DNA of 64,000 nt from Amycolatopsis iheyensis. Its GTDB lineage: Bacteria > Actinomycetota > Actinomycetes > Mycobacteriales > Pseudonocardiaceae. Made by a program: the position numbers and the translations under genes. The notes beneath the pieces were generated by a model. That model saw only the letters and a list, made by a program, of their open reading frames with translations. It searched no databases and had not been told where the DNA came from. Location: contig NZ_JAMXQV010000025.1 in the NCBI RefSeq assembly GCF_024703995.1, forward strand, positions 62,001 to 126,000. The letters run 5' to 3'. Positions 52,510-59,639 of this stretch are shown one piece after another (the stretch's first letter is position 1; each line of letters begins with the position of its first letter).

Positions 52510-53280
52510 GTGGCCGAGCCGGACCGGCGAAACCGCGCGGAGCACACCGCGGGAACGAGCTACCGCGACGTGCTGCGGCTCGACCGGCTGCTGGCGTGCC
52601 AACCGGAATCCGGCGCGCACGACGAGCTGCTGTTCATCATCGTCCACCAGGTGCACGAACTGTGGTTCAAGCTGATGCTCTTCGAGCTGCAGGAGGCCCG
52701 CGACCTCCTGCTGGCCGACCGCCTCGACGCGGCCGAGCACCTGCTGCGCAGGCTGGTCGCGGTCCAGAACGTGCTGGTTTCCCAGTGGGCGGTGCTGGAC
52801 ACGATGCTGCCCATGGACTTCCTGGCGTTCCGCAACACCCTCCAAGGCGGCAGCGGCTTCGATTCGGCGCAGTACCGCGAAATCGAGTTCCTGGCCGGCC
52901 TGAAGGACAGCGCTTACCTGGATCGGGCGAGGCTCACCGACACCGAGCGCGAACGCCTGACCCGCAGACTGGCGGAACCCAGCCTGCGGGAGGCGTTCAT
53001 CGCCGTGGCCGAGCGCTCGGGGGTGGACCCGCTGGCCAAGCTCTGGCAGGACGGCTACCAGGACCTGTCCCCCGAGCGCTGGGAGCTGGTACGGGTGGCC
53101 GAAGCCCTCCTCGACGTCGATCAGGCGTTCGGCCGGTGGCGAACGCACCACGCACTGAGCGTCGAACGCCAGATCGGGTACAAAGCGGGGACTGGCGGAT
53201 CGTCCGGAGTGGACTACCTCTTCACTCGCATCGCCGCGCGGCTGTTTCCCGAGCTCTGGGAGATCCGCTCCCAGCTGTGA
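52510..53280 (+). CDS. kynA: Tryptophan 2,3-dioxygenase
   Basis: 256 residues from GTG 52510, which has GAGGAGG five bases upstream; an ATG at 52471 would add 13 residues. Signature segments are TSYRDVLRLDRLLACQP, HDELLFIIVHQVHELWFKLMLFEL, FLAFRNTLQGGSGFDSAQYRE, and GYKAGTGGSSGVDYL near the C-terminus preceded by THHALSVERQIG with the heme-ligand His. It would open the indole ring of tryptophan or chlorotryptophan to N-formylkynurenine. Kynurenine formamidase and kynureninase genes were not seen in the window. It is the last gene that clearly belongs to the cluster on the right. Confidence 0.95.
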   Translation: MAEPDRRNRAEHTAGTSYRDVLRLDRLLACQPESGAHDELLFIIVHQVHELWFKLMLFELQEARDLLLADRLDAAEHLLRRLVAVQNVLVSQWAVLDTMLPMDFLAFRNTLQGGSGFDSAQYREIEFLAGLKDSAYLDRARLTDTERERLTRRLAEPSLREAFIAVAERSGVDPLAKLWQDGYQDLSPERWELVRVAEALLDVDQAFGRWRTHHALSVERQIGYKAGTGGSSGVDYLFTRIAARLFPELWEIRSQL

Positions 53281-53296
53281 CGCCGGCGCGCCGGAC

Positions 53297-54751
53297 TCAG
53301 GTGACGAGCAGCGCGCGGGCCGCGCGATAGGTGTCCGCACCGAAGGCCGACGGCCCACCGAACACCCGGACCTCCCCGGCGGGCCAGCCCGGATCCCCCG
53401 CCGTGATCAGCCCGACCGCTGCGGCGTGCACCTCGCTGGCTAGCTCCTGAGGAGGCCGCGGCCCGGCGACGGCGCTCACACCGTCGGCACCCAAGCAGTC
53501 GAAGTAGAACGGGACGTCCAGGCAGTGCACCGCTTGGCCGAACACCGGAGACGGCCACGCGAAGCGGTACAGCCACGTCGGAGCGGTGCCGCGGGCGTCG
53601 GCTGTCTCGGCCGCCGCCACGCCGAACAGCCGGTCCGTGACGTACCTGCCGATCAGGTCCGCGGTGTCGAGGCCGGGGTGCGCGGCCACGAAGCCCGACG
53701 CTGTTGACTCCGGGACGCCCGCCGCGGACAGCAGTGCCGTCGCCGGGATGTCCGCCAGGCGCTCGCGGGCGCGGGCGAACCCGAAGGCGAACTCGTGCTC
53801 CGTCGCGCCGAGCACCAACGGCTTGTCCGCGCCACGGCCGGCGCGGAGGGAGTCCACAGTGGATTCAGGGAGCAGGTCGCCGTCGACCACAGGGCCGAGG
53901 ACCAGGCCGTTCGTCAGTCCCGTGATCGCCGCCACCGGGTCGGCCGGTGCTTCGCCGAGCGGCGCCAGCTCGCGCTGCGCGGCGAGGATCCGCGTCTCGT
54001 CCACTGTGGACAAGCCGGCACGGCTGGGTGGCACGCCGAGCCGGCCGGCCAGCGCGCGGCCGAACGACTCCGCCTGCCCGGTGGTGATGTGCACGGCTGG
54101 CCCGGACAGGCAGTGCGCCGCCGTGAACAGCTGTTGCGCCGAGGGCATCCCGAGCAGCGTGAGCACCGCCGCGCCCCCCGCGGACTGGCCCGCGATCGTC
54201 ACCCGGCGCGGATCGCCGCCGAACGCGCTGATCGTGTCGCGCACCCACTCCAGTGCGCACAGCCAGTCCAGGACGCCGCGGTTGCCCGGGGCGTCGTCGA
54301 GCCGGCCGAAGCCGTCGAACCCCAGCCGGTAGGACACCGACACCGTGACCACGCCATCGCGGTTGAACGCGGCCCCGTCGTACCACGGGCTCGCGGGCGA
54401 CCCGGCGACGAAGCCGCCACCGTGGATCCAGACCAGCACGGGCAGCCCGCCGTCGCGCGCCGGCCCGGGGTCGGGGGTGAACACGTCGACGTTGAGCGTG
54501 GACTCACCGGGGATCGACGGTTCCGGGATGAGCGTGACCTCGGCCAGTTGCCGGCGCTGAGGTGTCGCGCCGGGCGTGGTGGCGTCGCGGACACCGGCCC
54601 AGCCGCGGTGCGGCACCGGGGCGGCGAACCGGCGTTCGCCCACCGGCGGCTCGGCGTAGGGGACGCCCAGGAACGCGCAGGACCCGTTCGCGCGGCGCAC
54701 GCCCCGCAACCGGCCGTGCGGGGTGACGATTTCGACGGTGGTGCCGGACAT
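53297..54751 (-). CDS. Type-B carboxylesterase
   Basis: 484 residues with CAFLGVPYAEPPVGERRF, the oxyanion-hole VWIHGGGFVAGS, NRGVLDWLCALEWV and the nucleophile Ser in VTIAGQSAGGAAV; an Asp/Glu and a His (AVHCLDVPFYF) complete the triad. AGGAGCGCC precedes ATG 54751. It follows an MFS transporter gene by 8 bp in one operon. The neighbourhood (transporter, GH3 glycosidase, TetR) suggests uptake and breakdown of an esterified glycoside rather than a role in the biosynthetic cluster. Confidence 0.9.
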   Translation of the reverse strand: MSGTTVEIVTPHGRLRGVRRANGSCAFLGVPYAEPPVGERRFAAPVPHRGWAGVRDATTPGATPQRRQLAEVTLIPEPSIPGESTLNVDVFTPDPGPARDGGLPVLVWIHGGGFVAGSPASPWYDGAAFNRDGVVTVSVSYRLGFDGFGRLDDAPGNRGVLDWLCALEWVRDTISAFGGDPRRVTIAGQSAGGAAVLTLLGMPSAQQLFTAAHCLSGPAVHITTGQAESFGRALAGRLGVPPSRAGLSTVDETRILAAQRELAPLGEAPADPVAAITGLTNGLVLGPVVDGDLLPESTVDSLRAGRGADKPLVLGATEHEFAFGFARARERLADIPATALLSAAGVPESTASGFVAAHPGLDTADLIGRYVTDRLFGVAAAETADARGTAPTWLYRFAWPSPVFGQAVHCLDVPFYFDCLGADGVSAVAGPRPPQELASEVHAAAVGLITAGDPGWPAGEVRVFGGPSAFGADTYRAARALLVT

Positions 54752-54759
54752 GGCGCTCC

Positions 54760-56025
54760 TCATCGGACGGTGCGGATCGGGACGATGGCGAGACTGGCCA
54801 GGAGCACGACCACGGCGGCGAACAGGAACAGCGCGGGATACCCGCCCAGCGTGGTGATCAGCAGCCCGGCCACGGCGGGGCTGGCCGCCTGCGGGATGTT
54901 CGTGGCGATGTTGAGGATCCCGAGGTCCTTGCCCGCCGCGGCGCCGCCGCCCGGCAGCACCTCGGTCATCAGTGCGGTGTCGCAGGCCAGGTACGCGCCG
55001 TACCCGAGCCCTTGGATCACACCGGAGACGACCATGCCGGTGACGGTGGGAGCGACCAGCGGCACCAGCAGCCCGGCCGCGAGCGTCACCGAGGCGAAGT
55101 AGACGAAGATCTTGCGCCGCCCCAGCCGGTCGGACAGCCAGCCGCTCAGCGGGATCGACACGAGGGTGGTGGCCAGGCTCGCGAGGCTGAGCAACCCGAT
55201 CGTCCGGTTCGCGGTGGCCAGCGGCAGGTGGACGTAGTCGGTGAGGATGTAGAGCTGGAAGCCGTAGACCACGAAGTAGCCGAGGATGAACAGGAACCGG
55301 CCGGCGAAGGCCCAGGCGAAGTCCGGGTGCCGGCGGGGATCCACCCAGAAGCCGGCGAGGAACTCCCGCCAGGAGAACGGTTCCCGGGCCGCGTCCCGCG
55401 TCGGCGCGTCGGGGTTGAGCAGCACGAAGACACCGGTCACCGCCAGCACCGCGACCGCGAAGACGGTGTACCCGGTGCCGACCCGGCCGGCGACCTGCCC
55501 GGCCAGCAGGACCCCGCCGCTGACCCCGGCCATCGTGCCGATGCCGACCATGGCGCTCGCCATCCCGCGCCGCTGCCGGGGGAACCGGTCGGCGACCACG
55601 GCCGAAAGCGGGCCCTGCAGCACGTTCAGCGCCACCTGGACGAGCACCCAGAACACGGCGATCCACCAGAGCTCGCGCAGACCGCCGAGACCGAGCAGGA
55701 ACCCGGCGCCGGCCGCGGCGCCGCCGAGCAGCCACGGGGCGCGGCGGCCGAGCCCGCTGCGCGTGCGGTCGCTCAGCGCGCCCGCGATCGGCTGCGCGAA
55801 CAGGGTGAAGACGAATGACACGGTGGTGACCAGCGAGAGGTTGGCGACCTTGTGCACCGGGTCCAAAGCTGCGACCTGGTTCGGCAGCAGCACGCCGATC
55901 AGCCCGGAGTAGGTGGCGAACAGGACGAGAGTGTTGACCGCGAGCGACGGCAGCAGCCGGGCGGTCGCGGTGCCGCGGGTCGACGGGGCGGCGGTTCTGC
56001 CGCCGGGGGCGGGTGATTCGGGCAT
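54760..56025 (-). CDS. MFS transporter (GPH/sugar-like)
   Basis: 421 residues with twelve predicted helices. LFAQPIAGALSDRTRSGLGRRAPWLLGGA contains the Asp-Arg loop with RxGRRxPW, a pattern of glycoside-pentoside-hexuronide and related sugar symporters, and PLSGWLSDRLGRRKIFV the second-half loop. ATG 56025 follows GGAGCGCC. Its operon (transporter then esterase) begins 39 bp downstream of a conserved operator shared with the GH3/TetR promoter region. Confidence 0.85.
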   Translation of the reverse strand: MPESPAPGGRTAAPSTRGTATARLLPSLAVNTLVLFATYSGLIGVLLPNQVAALDPVHKVANLSLVTTVSFVFTLFAQPIAGALSDRTRSGLGRRAPWLLGGAAAGAGFLLGLGGLRELWWIAVFWVLVQVALNVLQGPLSAVVADRFPRQRRGMASAMVGIGTMAGVSGGVLLAGQVAGRVGTGYTVFAVAVLAVTGVFVLLNPDAPTRDAAREPFSWREFLAGFWVDPRRHPDFAWAFAGRFLFILGYFVVYGFQLYILTDYVHLPLATANRTIGLLSLASLATTLVSIPLSGWLSDRLGRRKIFVYFASVTLAAGLLVPLVAPTVTGMVVSGVIQGLGYGAYLACDTALMTEVLPGGGAAAGKDLGILNIATNIPQAASPAVAGLLITTLGGYPALFLFAAVVVLLASLAIVPIRTVR

Positions 56026-56063
56026 GGCGCTCCTCGCGTCCGGAGGCCGGTGACACCCGACAT

Positions 56064-56095
56064 GAAAATCGAGTGACACTCGAAATTTGTGGTGG
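56064..56095. promoter_or_regulatory. TetR operator copy 1
   Basis: The core TCGAGTGACACTCGA (56069-56083) is a perfect 7-1-7 palindrome. The 32-bp block matches 26 of 32 positions of the block at 58646-58677 in the same orientation. It lies 39 bp upstream of the MFS start, so it probably controls the transporter-esterase operon. Confidence 0.75.
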
Positions 56096-56160
56096 ATGCA
56101 GTATGCGCGCGGCCGCCCCCGACGGCAAGACCCGGTAGTGCCAGGGTTTTCGTGCTCGGT

Positions 56161-58599
56161 TCAGCGCACCGTCACGCGGGTCGCCAGCGGGGTGTCGGTT
56201 GCCGACGTTCCGATGTGGACGGTGAAGGGACCCGGCTCGGTCCGCCAGGCGCCGTCCTCCCAGTGCTGGAACGCCCGTGGCGGCAGCGTCACGGTGGCGG
56301 TCGCCGGGCCGGGCGGCGCGTCGACGAGCGCCCAGCCGGCCAGCCACCGCGCCGGCCGGTCGAGCGCGCTGTGCGGCCGGGACAGGTACACCTGGACCAC
56401 CTGCCGGCCCGGCCGGGCGCCGGTGTTGGCCAGCTCGACCGCGATCGGCACCGGCTCGCCCTCGGTCACCTGCCCGGGCGCCCGCGCCCCGCGCAGCTCC
56501 CAGCTCGTGTAGCCGAGGCCGTGCCCGAACGGGTACGCGGGCCGGTCGCCGTTGCGCAACCAGCCTCGGTGTCCGATGTGGACACCCTCGGCGTAGGGCA
56601 CGACGCCGTCCGCCGGAACGCCGGACAGCACGGACCGTTCGTCGCCGGTCGCCGGCCAGCTCGCCGGCAGCCTGCCGCCCGGCTCGCGCACCCCGAGCAG
56701 CACGTCGGCGACGGCCTCGCCGAACCGCTCGCCGCCGAACCAGCCGAACAGGACCGCCGCCACCTCGTCGCGCCAGGGCAGCAGGACCGGTGCCCCGGAG
56801 TTGACGAGCACCACCGTGCGCGGGTTGGCCGCGGCGACCGCGCGCACCAGGTCGTCCTGCCGGCCGGGCAGGGCGAGTGACGTCCGGTCGAACCCCTCGC
56901 TCTCGATGGTCTCCCCGGTCCCGACCACCACGAGCGCGACGTCGGAGCCGGCGGCCAGCGCCGCGGCGGCGGCGATCTCCGCGTCCGCGTCGGCCGGCAC
57001 GGTGGCGGTGCCGAAGGTCACCGCCCGCAGCGGCAGGTCCGGGCCGGCACCGCTCGTGTAGCGCACCACGATTTCCGCCGCGCCGCCGGCGAAGCCGACT
57101 GCCGCGGTCACCGCGGGCGGGGCGAGGAAAGCCGCGCCGAGCAGGTCGCCGTCGGCGTCGGTGACCGCGTCGAGCACCTCGGCGCCGTCCACCGTGAGCA
57201 CCAGCCCGCCGAGCGCGGACGCGCCGACGTGGTGCGTGCCCGCCGGGGCGTCCCACACCGTGCGCAGCTCGATCGTGTGGGTTCCGGCGGGCAGGTCGTC
57301 GAGCCAGACCAGTGCCGCGGCGAGCCGGTCTTCGCTCCCCAGCTCGGCGCCGTCCTCGGCGAGGAAGCGCACCCGCACCCCGGCCCGGCCGGTCACCGGG
57401 TTGGTCAGCTCGGCCGGGTCGAAGGCGAGCACCCCCTCGGTGACCGTGGCCCCCAGCCGGTAGCGCACCACCTCCGCGCCCAGCGCCGCGCGGAGCCCGG
57501 CGAGCGGGGAGATCACTTCGCGTGGTCGCACGGTGGCGCTGCCGCCGCCCTGGGTGCGGGCACGCACCGCGTTCTGCCCGAGCACCGCGACCGAACCGAG
57601 CCGCTCCGGACTCCACGGCAGGCTGCCGTCGTTGCGCGCCAGCACCATTCCGCCGGCCGCCACCTCACGCGCGAGTGCGGCGCCGTCCTCGGCGGGCGGC
57701 GGGACTGGGACGGCGGGCGGCAATGTGTCCAGCGCGCCCACTCGGGCGGCCAGGCGCAGGAGCCGCAGCACCTTCTCGTCCACGGCCGCTTCCGGGACTT
57801 CGCCGGCGCGCACCGCGTCGACCAGCCGCTGTCCCCACGGTCCCTCGGGGCCGGGCATGACCAGGTCCTGGGCGGCGTTCGCGGCGGCCACCGTGCTGCG
57901 GACGGCCGTCCAGTCCGACACCACGACACCGTCGAAACCCCAGTCCCGCGACAGCGGATCGCGCAGCAGTTCGTGCTCGCTCATCGTGGTGCCGTTGACG
58001 GAGTTGTAGGCCGACATCACCAGCCAGGCCCGCGCGCGCACGACCACCGCTTCGAACGCGGCGAGGTGCACCTCGCGCAGTGCGCGCTCGTCGATCCGGT
58101 TGTCGACGGTGAAGCGGTCGGTTTCGGCGTCGTTGGCGACGAAGTGCTTGGGGGTCGCGGCCGCGCCGGCCGCCTGGACGCCTTCGACGTAGGCGGTGGC
58201 CAGTTCGGCGGTGAGCAGCGGGTCCTCGGCGAACGCTTCGAAGTGCCGGCCGCCCAGGGGAGTGCGCTGCAGGTTGATCGTCGGACCGAGCACCACGTCG
58301 ACGCCTTGGCGGCGCGCCTCGGCGCCGAGTGCGGCGCCGTAGCGCCGGGCGAGGGCGGTGTCCCAGGTGGCGCCCAGCGCGGTGCCCGACGGCAGCGACA
58401 GCGAGGGGTCGCGTTCGTCGAAGCTGCGGCCACGCACGCCCGCCGGGCCGTCGGACAGCACCATCGCGCGCAGCCCGATCGCGGGCTCGGCGTGCGTGCG
58501 CCAGAAGTCGGCCCCGGTGAGCAGCCGCACCTTCTGGCGCAGGTCGAGTTTGCCCAGCAGGGCGCGGATGTCGCGCTCCCGGGCCGGCGAGGTGTCCAC
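56161..58599 (-). CDS. Glycoside hydrolase family 3 beta-glucosidase-like
   Basis: 812 residues with family 3 order: (alpha/beta)8 domain with the KHFVANDAE segment and the nucleophile Asp in GVVVSDWTAV, an alpha/beta sandwich (VLVNSGAPVLLPWRDEVAAVLFGWFGGE), an inserted PA14-like domain around GVRVRFLAEDGAEL...IELRTVWDAPAGTHHVG, and a C-terminal fibronectin-like domain (VQVYLSRPHSALDRPARWLAGW). No signal peptide is seen, so it is probably cytoplasmic and acts on imported glycosides. GTG 58599 follows GGGAGA. It diverges from the TetR gene across the second operator. Confidence 0.92.
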   Translation of the reverse strand: MDTSPARERDIRALLGKLDLRQKVRLLTGADFWRTHAEPAIGLRAMVLSDGPAGVRGRSFDERDPSLSLPSGTALGATWDTALARRYGAALGAEARRQGVDVVLGPTINLQRTPLGGRHFEAFAEDPLLTAELATAYVEGVQAAGAAATPKHFVANDAETDRFTVDNRIDERALREVHLAAFEAVVVRARAWLVMSAYNSVNGTTMSEHELLRDPLSRDWGFDGVVVSDWTAVRSTVAAANAAQDLVMPGPEGPWGQRLVDAVRAGEVPEAAVDEKVLRLLRLAARVGALDTLPPAVPVPPPAEDGAALAREVAAGGMVLARNDGSLPWSPERLGSVAVLGQNAVRARTQGGGSATVRPREVISPLAGLRAALGAEVVRYRLGATVTEGVLAFDPAELTNPVTGRAGVRVRFLAEDGAELGSEDRLAAALVWLDDLPAGTHTIELRTVWDAPAGTHHVGASALGGLVLTVDGAEVLDAVTDADGDLLGAAFLAPPAVTAAVGFAGGAAEIVVRYTSGAGPDLPLRAVTFGTATVPADADAEIAAAAALAAGSDVALVVVGTGETIESEGFDRTSLALPGRQDDLVRAVAAANPRTVVLVNSGAPVLLPWRDEVAAVLFGWFGGERFGEAVADVLLGVREPGGRLPASWPATGDERSVLSGVPADGVVPYAEGVHIGHRGWLRNGDRPAYPFGHGLGYTSWELRGARAPGQVTEGEPVPIAVELANTGARPGRQVVQVYLSRPHSALDRPARWLAGWALVDAPPGPATATVTLPPRAFQHWEDGAWRTEPGPFTVHIGTSATDTPLATRVTVR

Positions 58600-58645
58600 G
58601 GCGTCTCCCGAACGGTCGAAGGGCTGTCGGCCAGGACTGTACCCC

Positions 58646-58677
58646 GAAAACCGAGTGGCGCTCGATTTTCGTGGTGG
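58646..58677. promoter_or_regulatory. TetR operator copy 2
   Basis: A near-palindrome (GAAAACCGAG and CTCGATTTTC around a GTGGCG-containing centre) conserved with the block at 56064-56095. It lies between the GH3 start (58599) and the TetR start (58692), so one bound regulator could control both directions including its own gene. Confidence 0.75.
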
Positions 58678-58691
58678 GGTAGTGTCACGAC

Positions 58692-59291
58692 ATGGCCGCA
58701 TCGGGTCCCCGAGGTCCCTACGCGAAGGGCACCGAGCGTCGGGAACAGATCCTCCGCACCGCCTTGGAGGTGTTCACCGAGGGCGGTTACCACGGCTCGT
58801 CGGTGAAGGAGATCGCGCGGCGCGTCGGGGTCACCGAATCGACGCTCTTCCACTACTTCGGCTCGAAACAGGCCATGCTCGCGGCGGTGCTCGCCGCCCG
58901 CGACGAACGAACCGCCGCCCTGCTCGGTGGGGGAGACCCGCTGCCCGGGCTGCTGGAGGCGACGCGCCGGAACGCGCAGACGCCCGATCTGGTCCGCCTG
59001 TACGCGACGACGTCGGCGGAGGCGACCGAACCGGGCCACGCGGCACACGAGTGGGTCCGCGACCGCTACGGCCAGGTTCGCGACGACCTCGCCGGCCGGC
59101 TGGCCGACCGCGTCCCGCCGGGCGCGGACCCCGCCTGGGTGGCCCGCATCCTGGTCGCGGTCATGGACGGTCTGCAGGTCCAGTGGCTGCTCGACGACCG
59201 GGTCGACATGGGCAAGGACCTCGAACGCCTGGCGGCCCTGCTGGTCGTCGACCGGACACCGGAAGGGCCGGGGGCGCCCGGTCCGGCTTGA
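58692..59291 (+). CDS. TetR-family transcriptional regulator
   Basis: 199 residues. The N-terminal HTH reads REQILRTALEVFTEGGYHGSSVKEIARRVGVTESTLFHYFGSKQAMLAAV, the classical TetR pattern. The C-terminal ligand domain is all helical. It stands 15 bp after operator copy 2 and is expected to autoregulate and repress the GH3 and transporter-esterase genes; a sugar or glycoside is a plausible inducer. Confidence 0.93.
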   Translation: MAASGPRGPYAKGTERREQILRTALEVFTEGGYHGSSVKEIARRVGVTESTLFHYFGSKQAMLAAVLAARDERTAALLGGGDPLPGLLEATRRNAQTPDLVRLYATTSAEATEPGHAAHEWVRDRYGQVRDDLAGRLADRVPPGADPAWVARILVAVMDGLQVQWLLDDRVDMGKDLERLAALLVVDRTPEGPGAPGPA

Positions 59292-59322
59292 GGTGACCGG
59301 AGGAGTGGCCAGGCGCGAGCAG

Positions 59323-59481
59323 TCACGGGCGAAGCTGCCGCACGAGCTGCGCGATCGCGGCCAGGATGGCGGCCCGGTCCTGCGGCGCGGTGTCCTTCAA
59401 CGCCGTGTGGGTGACGATCACCGTGGTGATCGCGAGGATCACGAGCCCCGCCAGGAGCATTGCGGCCGGCCAGAAGTCCAT
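59323..59481 (-). CDS. Small single-helix membrane protein
   Basis: 52 residues from ATG 59481 with AAAGGAC six bases upstream. MDFWPAAMLLAGLVILAITTVIVTHTAL is one clear membrane helix, followed by a short amphipathic tail (APQDRAAILAAIAQLVRQLRP). It is convergent with the TetR gene and divergent from the NACHT gene. Function not recognised. Confidence 0.6.
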   Translation of the reverse strand: MDFWPAAMLLAGLVILAITTVIVTHTALKDTAPQDRAAILAAIAQLVRQLRP

Positions 59482-59639
59482 GGGTTCGTCCTTTCGCGAA
59501 GCGGCTGGCGTCAGCTTCACGAGCACTCCGGGCGGTCGGCCACGGTTGCCGGATCGCCGGATTCCCGGCGGCGAACGACCAGGTCACGGCACGGTTCGGC
59601 GGTGGGACACCGGATCACGCCGGATCGGGCGGCCGGGAC

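Noticed and set aside
53283..53294. CCGGCGCGCCGG palindrome between the dioxygenase and esterase genes as a terminator
   Set aside because: It has no loop and no T-run, and short GC palindromes are frequent in this DNA; support is too weak.
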